From Syntrophothermus sp. DTU052 (GTDB lineage Bacteria > Bacillota > Syntrophomonadia > Syntrophomonadales > DTU052), in the NCBI GenBank assembly GCA_001512495.1, contig LFRU01000082.1, positions 7,049 through 50,737 of the forward strand: a DNA stretch of 43,689 nt. Reading direction: 5' to 3'. The notes beneath the pieces were generated by a model, which did not search any database, was not told where the DNA came from, and worked only from the letters and a program-made list of their open reading frames with translations. Made by a program: the position numbers and the translations under genes. How positions within the stretch are numbered: position 1 is the stretch's first letter; the number at the start of each line of letters is the position of its first letter. Positions 1 through 12,585 of this stretch are shown piece by piece.

Positions 1-1
1 T

Positions 2-139
2 GACACCTATACCCGGATTGCCGAAAGCACAGGAGCCAGCACGGCCACCATCAGCCGGGTGAAACGGTTTCTAACCGGCGGTTTTGGAGGATATCGACTG
101 GTTCTGGAGCGACTTAGAGAGAAGGGTGACCTGTTATGA
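2..139 (+). CDS. C-terminal fragment of YerC/TrpR-family DNA-binding protein (5' end outside window)
   Basis: Frame 2 reads DTYTRIAESTGASTATISRVKRFLTGGFGGYRLVLERLREKGDLL*, a TrpR/YerC-like HTH. Its stop overlaps the hisZ ATG (ATGA). Confidence 0.75.
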   Translation, partial: DTYTRIAESTGASTATISRVKRFLTGGFGGYRLVLERLREKGDLL

Positions 140-1275
140 AAAACCGGGAGATAGTAAAAGGGGCCAAGGATTTCCTGCCATTGGAGGCGGCGATGAAACG
201 AGCCTTTGAGAACCGGACTGTGGAAATCTTTACCCGCTGGGGATACCAGGAGGTTATTACCCCTACTTTTGAATACCTGGAGGTAATCGAAGCCGGTGCC
301 GGACAGGGGATCAGGGACGAATTGTTTCTCCTGCAGGACCAGGACGGGCGCCTCCTGGCGTTAAGACCGGAGATGACCATCCCCATCGCACGTATTGTGT
401 CGACCAGGTTTCGGGACTTCGAAGGAGTATTACGGCTATTCTATAATGCCAATATTTTTCGCCACGCTCAGCCACAGATGGGACGGTATCAGGAGTTTTA
501 TCAACTGGGAGTTGAGCTTATCGGGGCTTCGGGAGCAATGGCTGATGCTGAGGTTATTGCCCTGGCAGCCGAGGTTTTGAAGCAACAGGGATTGGAGTAC
601 AAGATCAGCCTGAATCATATCGGCATTTTCAATAATCTGCTGCAGCGGAGCGGGCTTAACGAGTCAACCCGGAACGGTATAAAACAGCTGGTTCTGAAGA
701 AAGATCTGGTAGGACTCAAGAACATGCTGTCCGGGCTGCCCATGGCACCGGAACTGCGGAAGGTAATGCTGGAGATGCCCCTGCTGTATGGTGCGCCCCA
801 GGTCCTGGACCGGCTGGAGACGGTACGGGAGATACCCGGTGTCAGGGAAGCCATAGACGAGCTGACGGAGGTCTGCGATCATCTGGCTGCCTATGGTATT
901 CAGGATGACGTAGTTATCGATCTGGGTATACTGCGGGGGTTTGATTACTATACCGGTATCATTTTTGAAGGGTATTCTCCCCAGTTGGGTTACCCGCTGC
1001 TGGGAGGCGGTCGTTATGATAACCTGCTCGACAAATTCGGCTGTCCCCGGGTTGCTACCGGGTTTGCCGTCGGCATCGAGAGGGTCCTCCTGGCTCTGAG
1101 GGGTCGCAACTGCACGCCCCGCGAGGTTTACGAGGTATCGGGGAAAGATGCCGGGGCGGTGCTGGCCAAAGCCCGGGAACTGCGGGAACAGGGCTTGATT
1201 GTAACCGTTGATCTGATCAACCAGGGCGGTGACGGCCAGGTAGTTGTGAAGCGCCGCGCCGGTGCTGAGGATTGA
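136..1275 (+). CDS. hisZ: ATP phosphoribosyltransferase regulatory subunit
   Basis: HisRS-like fold without anticodon domain (LRPEMTIPIARIV, GRYQEFYQLGVE, LGGGRYDNLL); followed by hisG. Confidence 0.93.
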   Translation: MKNREIVKGAKDFLPLEAAMKRAFENRTVEIFTRWGYQEVITPTFEYLEVIEAGAGQGIRDELFLLQDQDGRLLALRPEMTIPIARIVSTRFRDFEGVLRLFYNANIFRHAQPQMGRYQEFYQLGVELIGASGAMADAEVIALAAEVLKQQGLEYKISLNHIGIFNNLLQRSGLNESTRNGIKQLVLKKDLVGLKNMLSGLPMAPELRKVMLEMPLLYGAPQVLDRLETVREIPGVREAIDELTEVCDHLAAYGIQDDVVIDLGILRGFDYYTGIIFEGYSPQLGYPLLGGGRYDNLLDKFGCPRVATGFAVGIERVLLALRGRNCTPREVYEVSGKDAGAVLAKARELREQGLIVTVDLINQGGDGQVVVKRRAGAED

Positions 1276-1340
1276 CAGGTGAAAGGGCGGGTGCTAAACT
1301 TCTTTAGTATAATACTTTAATTGATTAAAGTGAGGCAAAC

Positions 1341-2036
1341 ATGAATCCCGAACAACTAACGATAGCCCTTCCCAAGGGAAAACTTCTGGAACCTGCACTT
1401 AAACTGCTTGTCCATCTGGATCTTCCTACTGCCGGGGTGAACGACGATAGTCGTAAACTGGTTTTTGATTTCCCGGATTCCAAAGTGCAGTACATAGTAT
1501 GCCGACCGACTGATGTGCCCACCTATGTTGAACACGGCGCTGCAGATATGGGTATTGTGGGTAAGGATATAATTATGGACCAGGATAAGGATGTCTACGA
1601 GATGGCGGACCTGGGTTTCGGCTACTGCCGTTTTGTGCTGGCGGTGCCGGAGGAGAAGGCGGACCGACCGCTGACCGCTTTCAACTACCAGCGGGTGGCC
1701 ACCAAGTTTCCCCGGGTAGCGGAGGCTTTCTTTCGCGAGCTGGGATTACAGGTGGAGGTCATCAAGCTGCACGGCAATATTGAACTGGCGCCGCGGGTCG
1801 GACTGGCAGAGATGATCGTGGACATTGTATCCACCGGTAAGACCTTGAAAGAGAACTACCTGGCCGAAAAAGCCGGCATCGCCGAGTGCACGGCTCGGGT
1901 AGTGGTAAATCGGGTCAGCTACCGCACCAAGTACCGGGTAATTGAGCCGATGATAAGAAGGATGAATCAAATCGTTAACGATGGGGGTGGAGAGAATGAT
2001 CAGGAGACTGACCGGAAGCGGCCGGGAATTGGATGA
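1341..2036 (+). CDS. hisG: ATP phosphoribosyltransferase catalytic subunit (short form)
   Basis: [20 protein letters not shown]..., [20 protein letters not shown]; 231 aa short HisG, consistent with HisZ partner. Confidence 0.95.
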   Translation: MNPEQLTIALPKGKLLEPALKLLVHLDLPTAGVNDDSRKLVFDFPDSKVQYIVCRPTDVPTYVEHGAADMGIVGKDIIMDQDKDVYEMADLGFGYCRFVLAVPEEKADRPLTAFNYQRVATKFPRVAEAFFRELGLQVEVIKLHGNIELAPRVGLAEMIVDIVSTGKTLKENYLAEKAGIAECTARVVVNRVSYRTKYRVIEPMIRRMNQIVNDGGGENDQETDRKRPGIG

Positions 2037-3276
2037 TTTTCTGACCATAGTGAGTGAGGACCTGGAGGAACTGTCCCGCCAGGTGGCGGAAATAGGAGAA
2101 GAGGTCCGGAAGCGGGGAGATCAAGCCCTGCTGGAATTCACCCGGAGGTTTGACGGTCCTGTCCTGGCCGAGAACCAAATGGTGGTTCAGCCCTGGGAGG
2201 TAGAAGAAGCATATAACCAGGTTGATGAGGCCTTTATTGAAACCCTTAACGTGGCTATCGACAATATAGAAGACTTCCACTGTAAACAGCTCAAACCCGG
2301 CTGGATGGAACCCGATGAGTACGGCAACATTCTGGGTCAGATCCACCGCCCCCTGAACCGGGTAGGGATCTATGTCCCCGGAGGGACGGCGGCCTACCCC
2401 TCGTCGGTGCTGATGAATGCCATTCCGGCTATTGTGGCCGGGGTACAGGAGATTGCCATGGTTACCCCGCCGGATGCCGCTGGCAAGGTGAATCCTTACA
2501 CCCTGGTGGCCGCAGCCGAATTAGGCCTGGATGAGATATACAAAGTCGGCGGGGCGCAGGCGGTATTTGCCCTGGCTTATGGTACCGGCTTGATAAAACC
2601 GGTGGACAAGATTACCGGACCCGGCAACATCTACGTTACCCTGGCGAAAAAGATGGTATATGGTGAAGTTGACATAGATATGCTGGCCGGTCCCAGCGAG
2701 ATACTGATCGTGGCCGATGAAACGGCTGATCCCGCCTATGTGGCGGCAGATTTGATGTCACAGGCCGAGCATGATGTACGGGCCCGCTCCATATTAATAA
2801 CCAACTGTCCTGAGCTGCCCGATCAGGTGGAAGCCGAGATAGAAAGGCAGTTGGCCGACCTGTCGCGTAGCGAGATCGTCCGCGAGGCTCTGGCCAAGAA
2901 TGGTGCTTTCATCGTGGTATCTACCCTGGAAGAGGCGTTTACAATTGCCAACCGGGTGGCTCCCGAGCACCTGGAGGTTATGGTGAAGGAACCGATGAGC
3001 TGGTTGGGAGCCATCAGGAATGCCGGAGCCATCTTTCTCGGACCTTACAGCCCGGAGCCGGTGGGGGATTACCTGGCCGGACCAAACCACATCCTGCCCA
3101 CCGGGGGTACAGCCCGGTTCTATTCCCCGGTGACAGTGGATACATTCATGAAGAAATCGAGTGTAATTTATTACAGCCCGGTCGGTTTTGATAGATGCCG
3201 GGGAGATATAATAAAACTGGCGGAGGTTGAAGGTCTAACCGCCCATGCCAACTCGATAAAGGTGCGAAGGAGGTAA
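1996..3276 (+). CDS. hisD: Histidinol dehydrogenase
   Basis: [56 protein letters not shown] track opens at 1981; ATG at 1996 is the more likely start. Confidence 0.95.
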   Translation: MIRRLTGSGRELDDFLTIVSEDLEELSRQVAEIGEEVRKRGDQALLEFTRRFDGPVLAENQMVVQPWEVEEAYNQVDEAFIETLNVAIDNIEDFHCKQLKPGWMEPDEYGNILGQIHRPLNRVGIYVPGGTAAYPSSVLMNAIPAIVAGVQEIAMVTPPDAAGKVNPYTLVAAAELGLDEIYKVGGAQAVFALAYGTGLIKPVDKITGPGNIYVTLAKKMVYGEVDIDMLAGPSEILIVADETADPAYVAADLMSQAEHDVRARSILITNCPELPDQVEAEIERQLADLSRSEIVREALAKNGAFIVVSTLEEAFTIANRVAPEHLEVMVKEPMSWLGAIRNAGAIFLGPYSPEPVGDYLAGPNHILPTGGTARFYSPVTVDTFMKKSSVIYYSPVGFDRCRGDIIKLAEVEGLTAHANSIKVRRR

Positions 3277-3287
3277 TGGGGCCCATG

Positions 3288-3881
3288 AATAAGGAAATCA
3301 GGTCGGCGGAGGTCCACCGGAAAACAAATGAAACCGAGATCTTTTTAAACCTGGAACTGGATGGGACCGGGAACCACCAGATCGATATTGAAGTGCCTTT
3401 CCTCGGCCATATGCTGGCTCTTTTTGCTGTTCACAGCCTGTTCAATCTCCGGGTCTGGGCTCGGGGGGATCTTCAGGTTGATGATCACCATACCGTAGAG
3501 GATATCGGCATATGCCTGGGCCGGGCCATTAAAGAGTGTCTGGGCGACAAGAGGGGGGTCAAGCGTTACGGGAGTGCCATAATTCCCATGGATGAAGCGC
3601 TGGCTCAGGTGGTGGTAGATCTTTCCGGTCGCCCCTATCTGGATTTCAATGTATGCATGCCTATGGTGACGATTGGAGGTTTCGCCACCGAACTGGTGGA
3701 AGAGTTCTTCCGGGCTCTGGTCAATAATTCCGGCATGACGGTCCACATAGACCTCATTAAGGGGAAAAATACCCATCATATAATCGAGGCCGTTTTCAAG
3801 TGCTTTGCCCGCGCACTGGGTGAGGCGGTTACCTTTGAACCCCGGGTGGAGGGTATCTGGTCCAGCAAAGGCCGGTTGTAA
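3288..3881 (+). CDS. hisB: Imidazoleglycerol-phosphate dehydratase
   Basis: IDIEVPFLGHMLALFAVHS, DDHHTVEDIGICLG, NTHHIIEAVFKCFARAL. ATG 3288 preferred over 3276 because of spacing from GGAGG. Confidence 0.94.
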   Translation, partial: NKEIRSAEVHRKTNETEIFLNLELDGTGNHQIDIEVPFLGHMLALFAVHSLFNLRVWARGDLQVDDHHTVEDIGICLGRAIKECLGDKRGVKRYGSAIIPMDEALAQVVVDLSGRPYLDFNVCMPMVTIGGFATELVEEFFRALVNNSGMTVHIDLIKGKNTHHIIEAVFKCFARALGEAVTFEPRVEGIWSSKGRL

Positions 3882-3897
3882 TCCGGGAGAATTCTCT

Positions 3898-4503
3898 GTG
3901 ATAGCAGTAATCGATTACGGGATGGGAAACCTCCGCAGTGTGCAGAAAGGATTGGAGACTGCAGGCGTAAAATCGTTTATCACCGGCAATCCCGCCGAGG
4001 TGGCTGATGCGCCCGGGGTTATCCTGCCGGGGGTGGGAGCTTTTGAGGATGCCATATTCAACCTGAGGAATACCGGGATGGTGGAAGCCGTGCAGGAGGT
4101 GGTCCGCCGGAAGCGGCCGCTGTTGGGCATCTGCCTGGGAATGCAGCTGTTGTTTACCGAGAGCGAGGAGAACGGCCGGCACCGGGGTCTGGAGCTCATC
4201 CCGGGCCGGGTGGTGAGATTTCCGCAGGCTAATAAGATTCCCCACATGGGCTGGAATCAGGTCCGTCTGGAGGGGGACAGCCCGCTGTTTTCCGGTGTAG
4301 CCGATAAGTCATACTTCTATTTTGTTCATTCCTATTACTGTGACCCCTGCGAACTGGTGACCGCAGGAATCTGCAGCTACGGGATTGATTTCGCCTGTGC
4401 CGTTCAAAAAGGAAACCTGCTGGGGTGTCAGTTCCACCCGGAGAAGTCAAGCAGCCTGGGACTGCAGATCCTCAGGAATTTCGGGGACTTGTGCCGAGAA
4501 TGA
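3898..4503 (+). CDS. hisH: Imidazole glycerol phosphate synthase, glutaminase subunit
   Basis: GTG start at 3898 gives VIAVIDYGMGNLRSV; PLLGICLGMQLLF, FHPEKSS. The ORF-track start at 3805 would overlap hisB. Confidence 0.92.
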   Translation: MIAVIDYGMGNLRSVQKGLETAGVKSFITGNPAEVADAPGVILPGVGAFEDAIFNLRNTGMVEAVQEVVRRKRPLLGICLGMQLLFTESEENGRHRGLELIPGRVVRFPQANKIPHMGWNQVRLEGDSPLFSGVADKSYFYFVHSYYCDPCELVTAGICSYGIDFACAVQKGNLLGCQFHPEKSSSLGLQILRNFGDLCRE

Positions 4504-4696
4504 AGCGGCTGTGTTCCCTGGGACTGTTGGATCAGCCGACCGGGGGACTGATCAATAGGCGGGGGACGCACTTCAGTTAACATAATAAAAACCGACAGCT
4601 ATGCGCAGTGTATTTTCAAACCACCGGTTTTATTTGGCGACTGCAGTTGATGCTGCGCATTAACCTTGAAAAGGTGGAGCAGAGGAGTTTTCTTAA

Positions 4697-5419
4697 ATGT
4701 TGATTTTTCCGGCGGTTGATATAAAAGACGGATACTGTGTTCGGCTCAAGCAGGGCAGAAAGGAAGAGATGACCGTATACAGCCCGGACCCGGTGAACGT
4801 GGCTCGGCAGTGGGAGAGGCAGGGAGCGGAATGGCTGCACGTGGTGGACCTGGACGGTGCCTTCTCCGGCGTACCCCGCAACCGGGAGATTGTCAAGGAG
4901 ATGGTTCGACGTCTTTCCATTCCCATCCAGTTGGGGGGAGGGATCCGCAGTCCCGAGGTGGCACGGGAATACCTGGAACTGGGGGTGTCCCGGATAATAA
5001 TCGGTACCAGTGCTCTGGGTGACCGCGGTTTACTGACGGGTCTTCTGGAGGAGTTCAGCCCGGAACAAGTAATTGTAGGAATTGATGCCCGGGATGGTAT
5101 GGTTGCCATTAAAGGCTGGGAGGACGTTACTGCGGTCGGAGCCCTGGATCTGGCCTTCCAGATGAAGGACCTGGGAATTATCCGCACCGTATACACCGAT
5201 ATTTCCCGGGACGGAGTTCTGCAGGGGCCCAATATACCGGCCATAAGGAATATGGCTGAGAGCACGGGACTGGCGGTTATCGCCTCGGGCGGGGTTTCAA
5301 CCGTGGAGGATATTGCCGCATTGCGGGAAATACCGGGGGTGGAGGGAGCCATCGTGGGCAAGGCTTTGTATGAAGGCAGGATTACCCTTGATGAAGCCCT
5401 GCAAGCGGTTCGTAACTGA
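4697..5419 (+). CDS. hisA: ProFAR isomerase
   Basis: MLIFPAVDIKDGYCVRLKQG, QLGGGIRS, IASGGVSTVEDI. Confidence 0.95.
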   Translation: MLIFPAVDIKDGYCVRLKQGRKEEMTVYSPDPVNVARQWERQGAEWLHVVDLDGAFSGVPRNREIVKEMVRRLSIPIQLGGGIRSPEVAREYLELGVSRIIIGTSALGDRGLLTGLLEEFSPEQVIVGIDARDGMVAIKGWEDVTAVGALDLAFQMKDLGIIRTVYTDISRDGVLQGPNIPAIRNMAESTGLAVIASGGVSTVEDIAALREIPGVEGAIVGKALYEGRITLDEALQAVRN

Positions 5420-5431
5420 GGTGAGGAGATT

Positions 5432-6190
5432 ATGCTGGCCAAGAGGATAATTCCCTGCCTGGATGTCAAAGCGGGGCGGGTGGTTAAAGGTACCAATTTT
5501 GTTGATCTGCGTGACGCGGGAGATCCCGTGGAGTTGGCGGCTTTCTATGACCGGGAAGGCGCTGACGAGTTGGTGTTCCTGGACATAACCGCTTCCGCTG
5601 AGGAGCGTTCCATTATATATGATGTGGTCCGCCGCACTGCTGAACAGGTTTTTATCCCGTTTACCGTCGGTGGAGGTTTGCGGACCATCGATGATATCCG
5701 CAACCTGCTGAAAGCGGGGGCGGATAAGATCTCTCTTAATACCGCGGCGGTGAAAAACCCCTCCCTGATTACCGATAGCGCCCGGAAATTCGGCAGCCAG
5801 TGTATAGTGGTAGCTGTTGATGCCCGCTGGAAGGGAGACGGAAGGTGGGAGGTGGTCATTAACGGTGGACGTACCCCCACCGGCCTGGATGCTGTGGAGT
5901 GGAGCCAAAAGGTGGAGGCTTTAGGCGCGGGAGAGATTCTCCTGACCAGTATGGACAAAGATGGGACTAAAGACGGGTATGATATAGATTTAACCCGCGC
6001 CGTAAGTGAATCAGTCAGGATACCGGTTATCGCCTCGGGAGGAGCGGGAACCCTGGAACACCTCTACCAGGCGATTGTTGAAGGAGCCGCCGATGCCGTT
6101 CTGGCAGCTTCGATTTTTCATTACCGGGAGTATACCATAGAGGATGCCAAAAAATATCTTAAGGACCGGGGGGTGCCGGTAAGGTTATGA
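5432..6190 (+). CDS. hisF: Imidazole glycerol phosphate synthase, cyclase subunit
   Basis: [46 protein letters not shown]. Confidence 0.96.
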   Translation: MLAKRIIPCLDVKAGRVVKGTNFVDLRDAGDPVELAAFYDREGADELVFLDITASAEERSIIYDVVRRTAEQVFIPFTVGGGLRTIDDIRNLLKAGADKISLNTAAVKNPSLITDSARKFGSQCIVVAVDARWKGDGRWEVVINGGRTPTGLDAVEWSQKVEALGAGEILLTSMDKDGTKDGYDIDLTRAVSESVRIPVIASGGAGTLEHLYQAIVEGAADAVLAASIFHYREYTIEDAKKYLKDRGVPVRL

Positions 6191-6837
6191 TAACAGCAAT
6201 GGAGCAATTGAAGTTTACCGAGGGACTGATACCGGCTATCATCCAGGATGCGGGCAGTAAAGAAGTTTTGATGATGGCCTACATGAACCGGGAGGCCCTG
6301 GAACGCACCGTAGCCACCGGGGAGACCTGGTTTTATTCCCGCAGCCGCGGCCGGCTCTGGCACAAGGGAGAGACCTCCGGTCACATACAAAAGGTAGTTG
6401 AAATCCGCTATGACTGTGATAATGATACTCTCCTGGTGCTGGTGGAGGCAGCCGGACCTGCATGTCACACGGGACATAATACCTGCTTTTACCGCAACCT
6501 GCAGGGGGAGGAGAAGGAGCCCCGTCTCTTTAATCCCGATGAGGTATATGTACCCGAATCAGGCACGATTTTGAATGAGCTGCAGGAGGTAATCCGGGGC
6601 CGGTATAATGAAAGGCCGGAGGGCTCTTATACCACCTATCTCTTTGACCAGGGTATTGACAAGATCCTGAAAAAAGTCGGCGAGGAGAGCGCCGAGGTCA
6701 TTATTGCCGCCAAAAACCCGGATAAGGGCGAACTTATTTACGAGATATCGGACCTGATTTATCACCTGATGGTACTGATGATCGAGAAAAATATAAGCTT
6801 GGCCGACGTTTTCAAGGAACTCCGGGAGCGGAGGTAG
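6187..6837 (+). CDS. hisI: Bifunctional phosphoribosyl-AMP cyclohydrolase / phosphoribosyl-ATP pyrophosphohydrolase
   Basis: HisI part ([30 protein letters not shown]) fused to HisE part ([20 protein letters not shown]). Confidence 0.94.
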   Translation: MITAMEQLKFTEGLIPAIIQDAGSKEVLMMAYMNREALERTVATGETWFYSRSRGRLWHKGETSGHIQKVVEIRYDCDNDTLLVLVEAAGPACHTGHNTCFYRNLQGEEKEPRLFNPDEVYVPESGTILNELQEVIRGRYNERPEGSYTTYLFDQGIDKILKKVGEESAEVIIAAKNPDKGELIYEISDLIYHLMVLMIEKNISLADVFKELRERR

Positions 6838-6932
6838 AATACTAGAATATAATAACGCGAACAGGCAGGTTGGATCCGGGCCATCAACCATGCGGTCCCA
6901 ATGAACGGATGACCTGTCCTGGGAGGTGCTTT

Positions 6933-7868
6933 ATGGCCGTAAAAACCGGATTTACGGGAACTCCTGCCTTACCCTCCATCGACTTTGACGAATGTTCCGA
7001 ATGTGGATTATGTGCCCGAGTATGCAAGAGTGAAACCCTCACCATGGTAGAAGGACAGGTACGGGTGACCCCTGATTCGGTGTTGGGATGCATTGGCTGC
7101 GGTCAGTGCATGATGGTTTGCCCTATGGGCTGCCTGACAGTTGAGGGGAGGGATGTCTCGCCCCGGGATCTTTTCAGTGTTCCCGGGCCAGACCGGCGGG
7201 CTACCCCCGACCAGTTGGAGGCATTGCTTTTTTCCCGGCGCAGCATCAGGGAGTATGATGAAAGGGAAGTCAATCGGGAGATTATAGATAAGATCGTTAA
7301 CATGGCTTCCTCCGCTCCTATGGGAATTCCTCCTTCTGATGTGGAAATCCTGATTTTTCACGGTAGGGAAAAGGTTCAGGCCTTTGCCGAGGATGTGATA
7401 CAGTCTGTTATAAAGAGCAGGAGGTATATCAATCGCTTCACACTTCCCTTAATGCGTCCTTTTATTGGCAAGGAAGCCTGTGATTTTATGCAGAGCTTTG
7501 TTATTCCTGCGTTTGATTTGATTCCCCGCTTACGAACCCAGGGGATTGATTGGCTTTTCTACAATGCGCCGCTGGCTATGCTTTTTCACAGCTCGCCTTA
7601 CGCCGATCCTCAGGACTCCGTGATTGCTGCAACTTACGCCATGATAGCCGGGCATTCGCTGGGGTTGGGCAGTTGCATGATAGGATCGGTATGTCCAGTT
7701 TTAAAGTACGACCGGAAGTTAAGAACGAAGTGGGGCATTCCCCTCAAGAACCAGCTGGGGATCGTCGTTATCTTTGGTTATCCTGATGTCGAGTATCAAT
7801 GGGCCATCCGTCGCCGTTTCCGGAAGGTGACCTTTGCCCGGGAAACGGTTCCGTCTAAACGAGAATGA
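6933..7868 (+). CDS. 4Fe-4S ferredoxin domain fused to nitroreductase-family domain
   Basis: ECSECGLCARVCKSE and CIGCGQCMMVCPMG followed by nitroreductase RRSIREYDEREV. ATG 6933 follows GGGAGG. Confidence 0.85.
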   Translation: MAVKTGFTGTPALPSIDFDECSECGLCARVCKSETLTMVEGQVRVTPDSVLGCIGCGQCMMVCPMGCLTVEGRDVSPRDLFSVPGPDRRATPDQLEALLFSRRSIREYDEREVNREIIDKIVNMASSAPMGIPPSDVEILIFHGREKVQAFAEDVIQSVIKSRRYINRFTLPLMRPFIGKEACDFMQSFVIPAFDLIPRLRTQGIDWLFYNAPLAMLFHSSPYADPQDSVIAATYAMIAGHSLGLGSCMIGSVCPVLKYDRKLRTKWGIPLKNQLGIVVIFGYPDVEYQWAIRRRFRKVTFARETVPSKRE

Positions 7869-8013
7869 ATAAGGGAGCTCACGGCTACAGAAAGCGACGG
7901 GCGGGCATCGATTTTTATGACTCGCCAGGGTCCACTATGGCGGTCGGCGAGTACATAATGGTTTTAGGTAGTATTAGTAATGATCAATAGACAATATCTA
8001 TAGGGAGACTGCT

Positions 8014-10137
8014 ATGAACATTCTTGAAAACTTGAACGGTCCACAGATTGAGGCGGTGACCCACCGTGAGGGACCATGCCTGGTTTTGGCTGGGGCCGGA
8101 AGTGGGAAGACCAGAGTATTAACCAGGCGGGTGGCTTTCCTGGTTGAGCAGGGGGTATCCCCTCATCAGATCATGGCCATAACCTTTACCAATAAGGCGG
8201 CCCAGGAGATGAAGGAGCGGGTTGTGGAACTGGTCCCCAGTTTCAACGGACACTGGATCCGGACTTTTCACTCCGCCTCTTTCCAGATCCTGCGCATGGA
8301 GATCGAGAAACTGGGGTACCGTAATGGATTTACCATCCTGGATGAGGGCGAACAGAAGACGGTTATTAAGGAATGCCTGCGCGAGCTGCAGCAGCATGAT
8401 ACCAGGCCGGAGTTGATATCATATTTAATCAAGCAGGCCAAGAACAGCCTGACTGAACCGGAACGGTTCTTTGCAGGAATCAGGGCGGCTCCTCATCACC
8501 GCGAGCTTTATACCCGGGTTTACCGGTTGTACGGCAACCGTCTACGGGAATTGAACGCCCTCGATTTTGAGGACCTCATCGGGCTCACGGTCAGGCTCTT
8601 CCAGAAATACCCGGCTGTTCTGCAGTCCTATCAGGAAAGATTCCCTTACGTGATGGTTGATGAGTACCAGGACACCAATTATGCACAGTTTATATGGACC
8701 AAACTCCTGGCTGGAGAAAACGGTAACGTGTTTGTGGTAGGAGATCCTGACCAGTCCATTTACAGCTGGCGGGGCGCCGAACCTTATAACATAGAAAGAT
8801 TTATCGATACCTACCCTCAGGCCAGAGTGATCAAGCTGGAGAAGAACTACCGCTCTACCCGGTACATCCTGGAGGCTGCCAACGCCGTCATCCATAACAA
8901 CACGGGGCGTATGAAAAAGGAGCTTTTCACCGATAATCCCGAGGGAGAGAAGCTGCTGCAGTTTGGTGCGGCCAGTCACCAGCAGGAGGCAGAGTTTATC
9001 GCCCAGTATATCAAGCAGCTGGTCAAGGAGGGGAAGTACCGGTACCAGGATTTTGCTATTTTTTACCGGGTTCACGCCCAGTCAAGGGCCATTGAGGAAG
9101 CCCTGAACCGCAATTTCATTCCCTACCGGATTGTGGGGGCCAAGAAGTTCTACCAGCGCAAGGAGATCAAGGATATCCTCGCCTATCTGAGGCTGGTTGC
9201 GAATCCCTCCGACCGGATGAGCTTCAGGAGAGCCATCAATACGCCCCGCCGCGGGATTGGGGAAGTGACCGTCAAAAAGCTGGAGGACTTGAGTACTGCC
9301 GGCATGAAACCCATTGTGATGACCCTGGAAAACATCCAGGACTTGAAAGGGTTTTCCTCCAAAATTAAGAAGGCCCTGCAGGAGTTCTACGGTCTGATAA
9401 CCTACCTGCAGGAACTCCGCTCCCGGGTTTCCCTGGCCCAACTGCTGGAAGAAACCCTGGCCTTCAATGGATACATTGAGGACCTCAGGACCAACCATGC
9501 TCTGGAAGCGGAGGAGAGAATAGAAAACCTGCAGGAGTTGAAATCCCTGATGGTGGAGTTTGAAAGAGATGGGCGGCGGGACCTGGCCGACTTCTTGACC
9601 GAGGTAGCCCTCCTGCAGGAATCTGATGATATTGACTATTCGGATGCGGTCATGATGATGACCCTGCATGGAGCCAAAGGCCTGGAATATCCAGTAGTGT
9701 TCATGACCGGCATGGAGGAAGGCATTTTCCCTTCCTACCGGGCCGAGACCCATGAGGAGATGGAAGAGGAGCGCCGGCTTTGTTATGTGGGAATAACCAG
9801 AGCCCGGGAAAGGCTTATTTTCAGCCGGGCAGTCAAACGCATCATGTATGGAATCGACCGCTCCAATATGCCTAGCCGGTTCCTGAAGGAGATACCCGGC
9901 GATCTCTTTGTCCCTTTTAGCCAGCAGGGAGGCAAAATCAACCTGGTTCCGCTGAAGGTGGATGGCCGGGCCAGCAATCTCCGCGAAGGAGATCTGGTTC
10001 AACACCAGAAATTCGGACGTGGTATGGTAACCAAGGTGATGGCAGATGATATTGCTGTGGTGGACTTTGAGGAGTCAGGAATAAAGACGCTCAACACCTA
10101 CATGGCTCCTATGGTGAAACTGGCCCAGGAGGTTTAG
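8014..10137 (+). CDS. pcrA: UvrD/PcrA-type ATP-dependent DNA helicase
   Basis: GAGSGKTRVLTRR, AITFTNKAAQEMKER, VDEYQDTN, GDPDQSIYSWRGA, MTLHGAKGLE, VGITRARE. Confidence 0.96.
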   Translation: MNILENLNGPQIEAVTHREGPCLVLAGAGSGKTRVLTRRVAFLVEQGVSPHQIMAITFTNKAAQEMKERVVELVPSFNGHWIRTFHSASFQILRMEIEKLGYRNGFTILDEGEQKTVIKECLRELQQHDTRPELISYLIKQAKNSLTEPERFFAGIRAAPHHRELYTRVYRLYGNRLRELNALDFEDLIGLTVRLFQKYPAVLQSYQERFPYVMVDEYQDTNYAQFIWTKLLAGENGNVFVVGDPDQSIYSWRGAEPYNIERFIDTYPQARVIKLEKNYRSTRYILEAANAVIHNNTGRMKKELFTDNPEGEKLLQFGAASHQQEAEFIAQYIKQLVKEGKYRYQDFAIFYRVHAQSRAIEEALNRNFIPYRIVGAKKFYQRKEIKDILAYLRLVANPSDRMSFRRAINTPRRGIGEVTVKKLEDLSTAGMKPIVMTLENIQDLKGFSSKIKKALQEFYGLITYLQELRSRVSLAQLLEETLAFNGYIEDLRTNHALEAEERIENLQELKSLMVEFERDGRRDLADFLTEVALLQESDDIDYSDAVMMMTLHGAKGLEYPVVFMTGMEEGIFPSYRAETHEEMEEERRLCYVGITRARERLIFSRAVKRIMYGIDRSNMPSRFLKEIPGDLFVPFSQQGGKINLVPLKVDGRASNLREGDLVQHQKFGRGMVTKVMADDIAVVDFEESGIKTLNTYMAPMVKLAQEV

Positions 10138-12123
<1,986 letters not shown>

Positions 12124-12247
12124 TTCACTTGCGCGGTCCGGGGATGGTGCCAGCCTAGTGCCGATGGCGTGGGCTGCGCTCACCGTCCGTCTGCTCCAGA
12201 TCCTTTCTGCGTCCCATCGATTTGTGGAATCCGATTTCATTTCCTGC

Positions 12248-12253
12248 TATAAT
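12248..12253 (+). promoter_or_regulatory. Candidate -10 (TATAAT) upstream of gatC1
   Basis: CTGCTATAATACGGTGCA, similar to CTGATATAATACTGTGCA upstream of gatC2; no strong -35 seen. Confidence 0.5.
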
Positions 12254-12289
12254 ACGGTGCACCAGGACCAAAAACAGGAGGGATAGGCT

Positions 12290-12574
12290 TTGGCTCTAAC
12301 GATTGAGGAAGTGGAACACGTGGCTCGTTTAGCCAGGCTAAGCCTTACTGCTCAAGAAAAAGAAATGTATGCCGAACAGCTCAGTTCGATCCTGCATTTG
12401 TTTGAGATGCTTGACCTCCTTCCCACTGACGGGGTGGAGCCGTTGGCCCATGTCCTCCCGCTTTTCAATGTGATACGAGCGGACGAGGCCGGACCGTCCC
12501 TCCCCCGGGATGAGGCAATGGCCAATGCCGCCCTCACCGAGGACGGGCAGTTCAAGGTGCCGAAGATAATATAA
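12290..12574 (+). CDS. gatC: Asp/Glu-tRNA amidotransferase subunit C, copy 1
   Basis: TTG start; [39 protein letters not shown]. Confidence 0.9.
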   Translation: MALTIEEVEHVARLARLSLTAQEKEMYAEQLSSILHLFEMLDLLPTDGVEPLAHVLPLFNVIRADEAGPSLPRDEAMANAALTEDGQFKVPKII

Positions 12575-12585
12575 GGAGGACACCG

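Noticed and set aside
4693-5496. 267-aa minus-strand ORF
   Set aside because: Antisense to hisA/hisF; low-complexity Ser/Arg/Pro-rich composition typical of a spurious reverse frame.
9082-10005. 307-aa minus-strand ORF
   Set aside because: Antisense to pcrA; no recognisable motifs.
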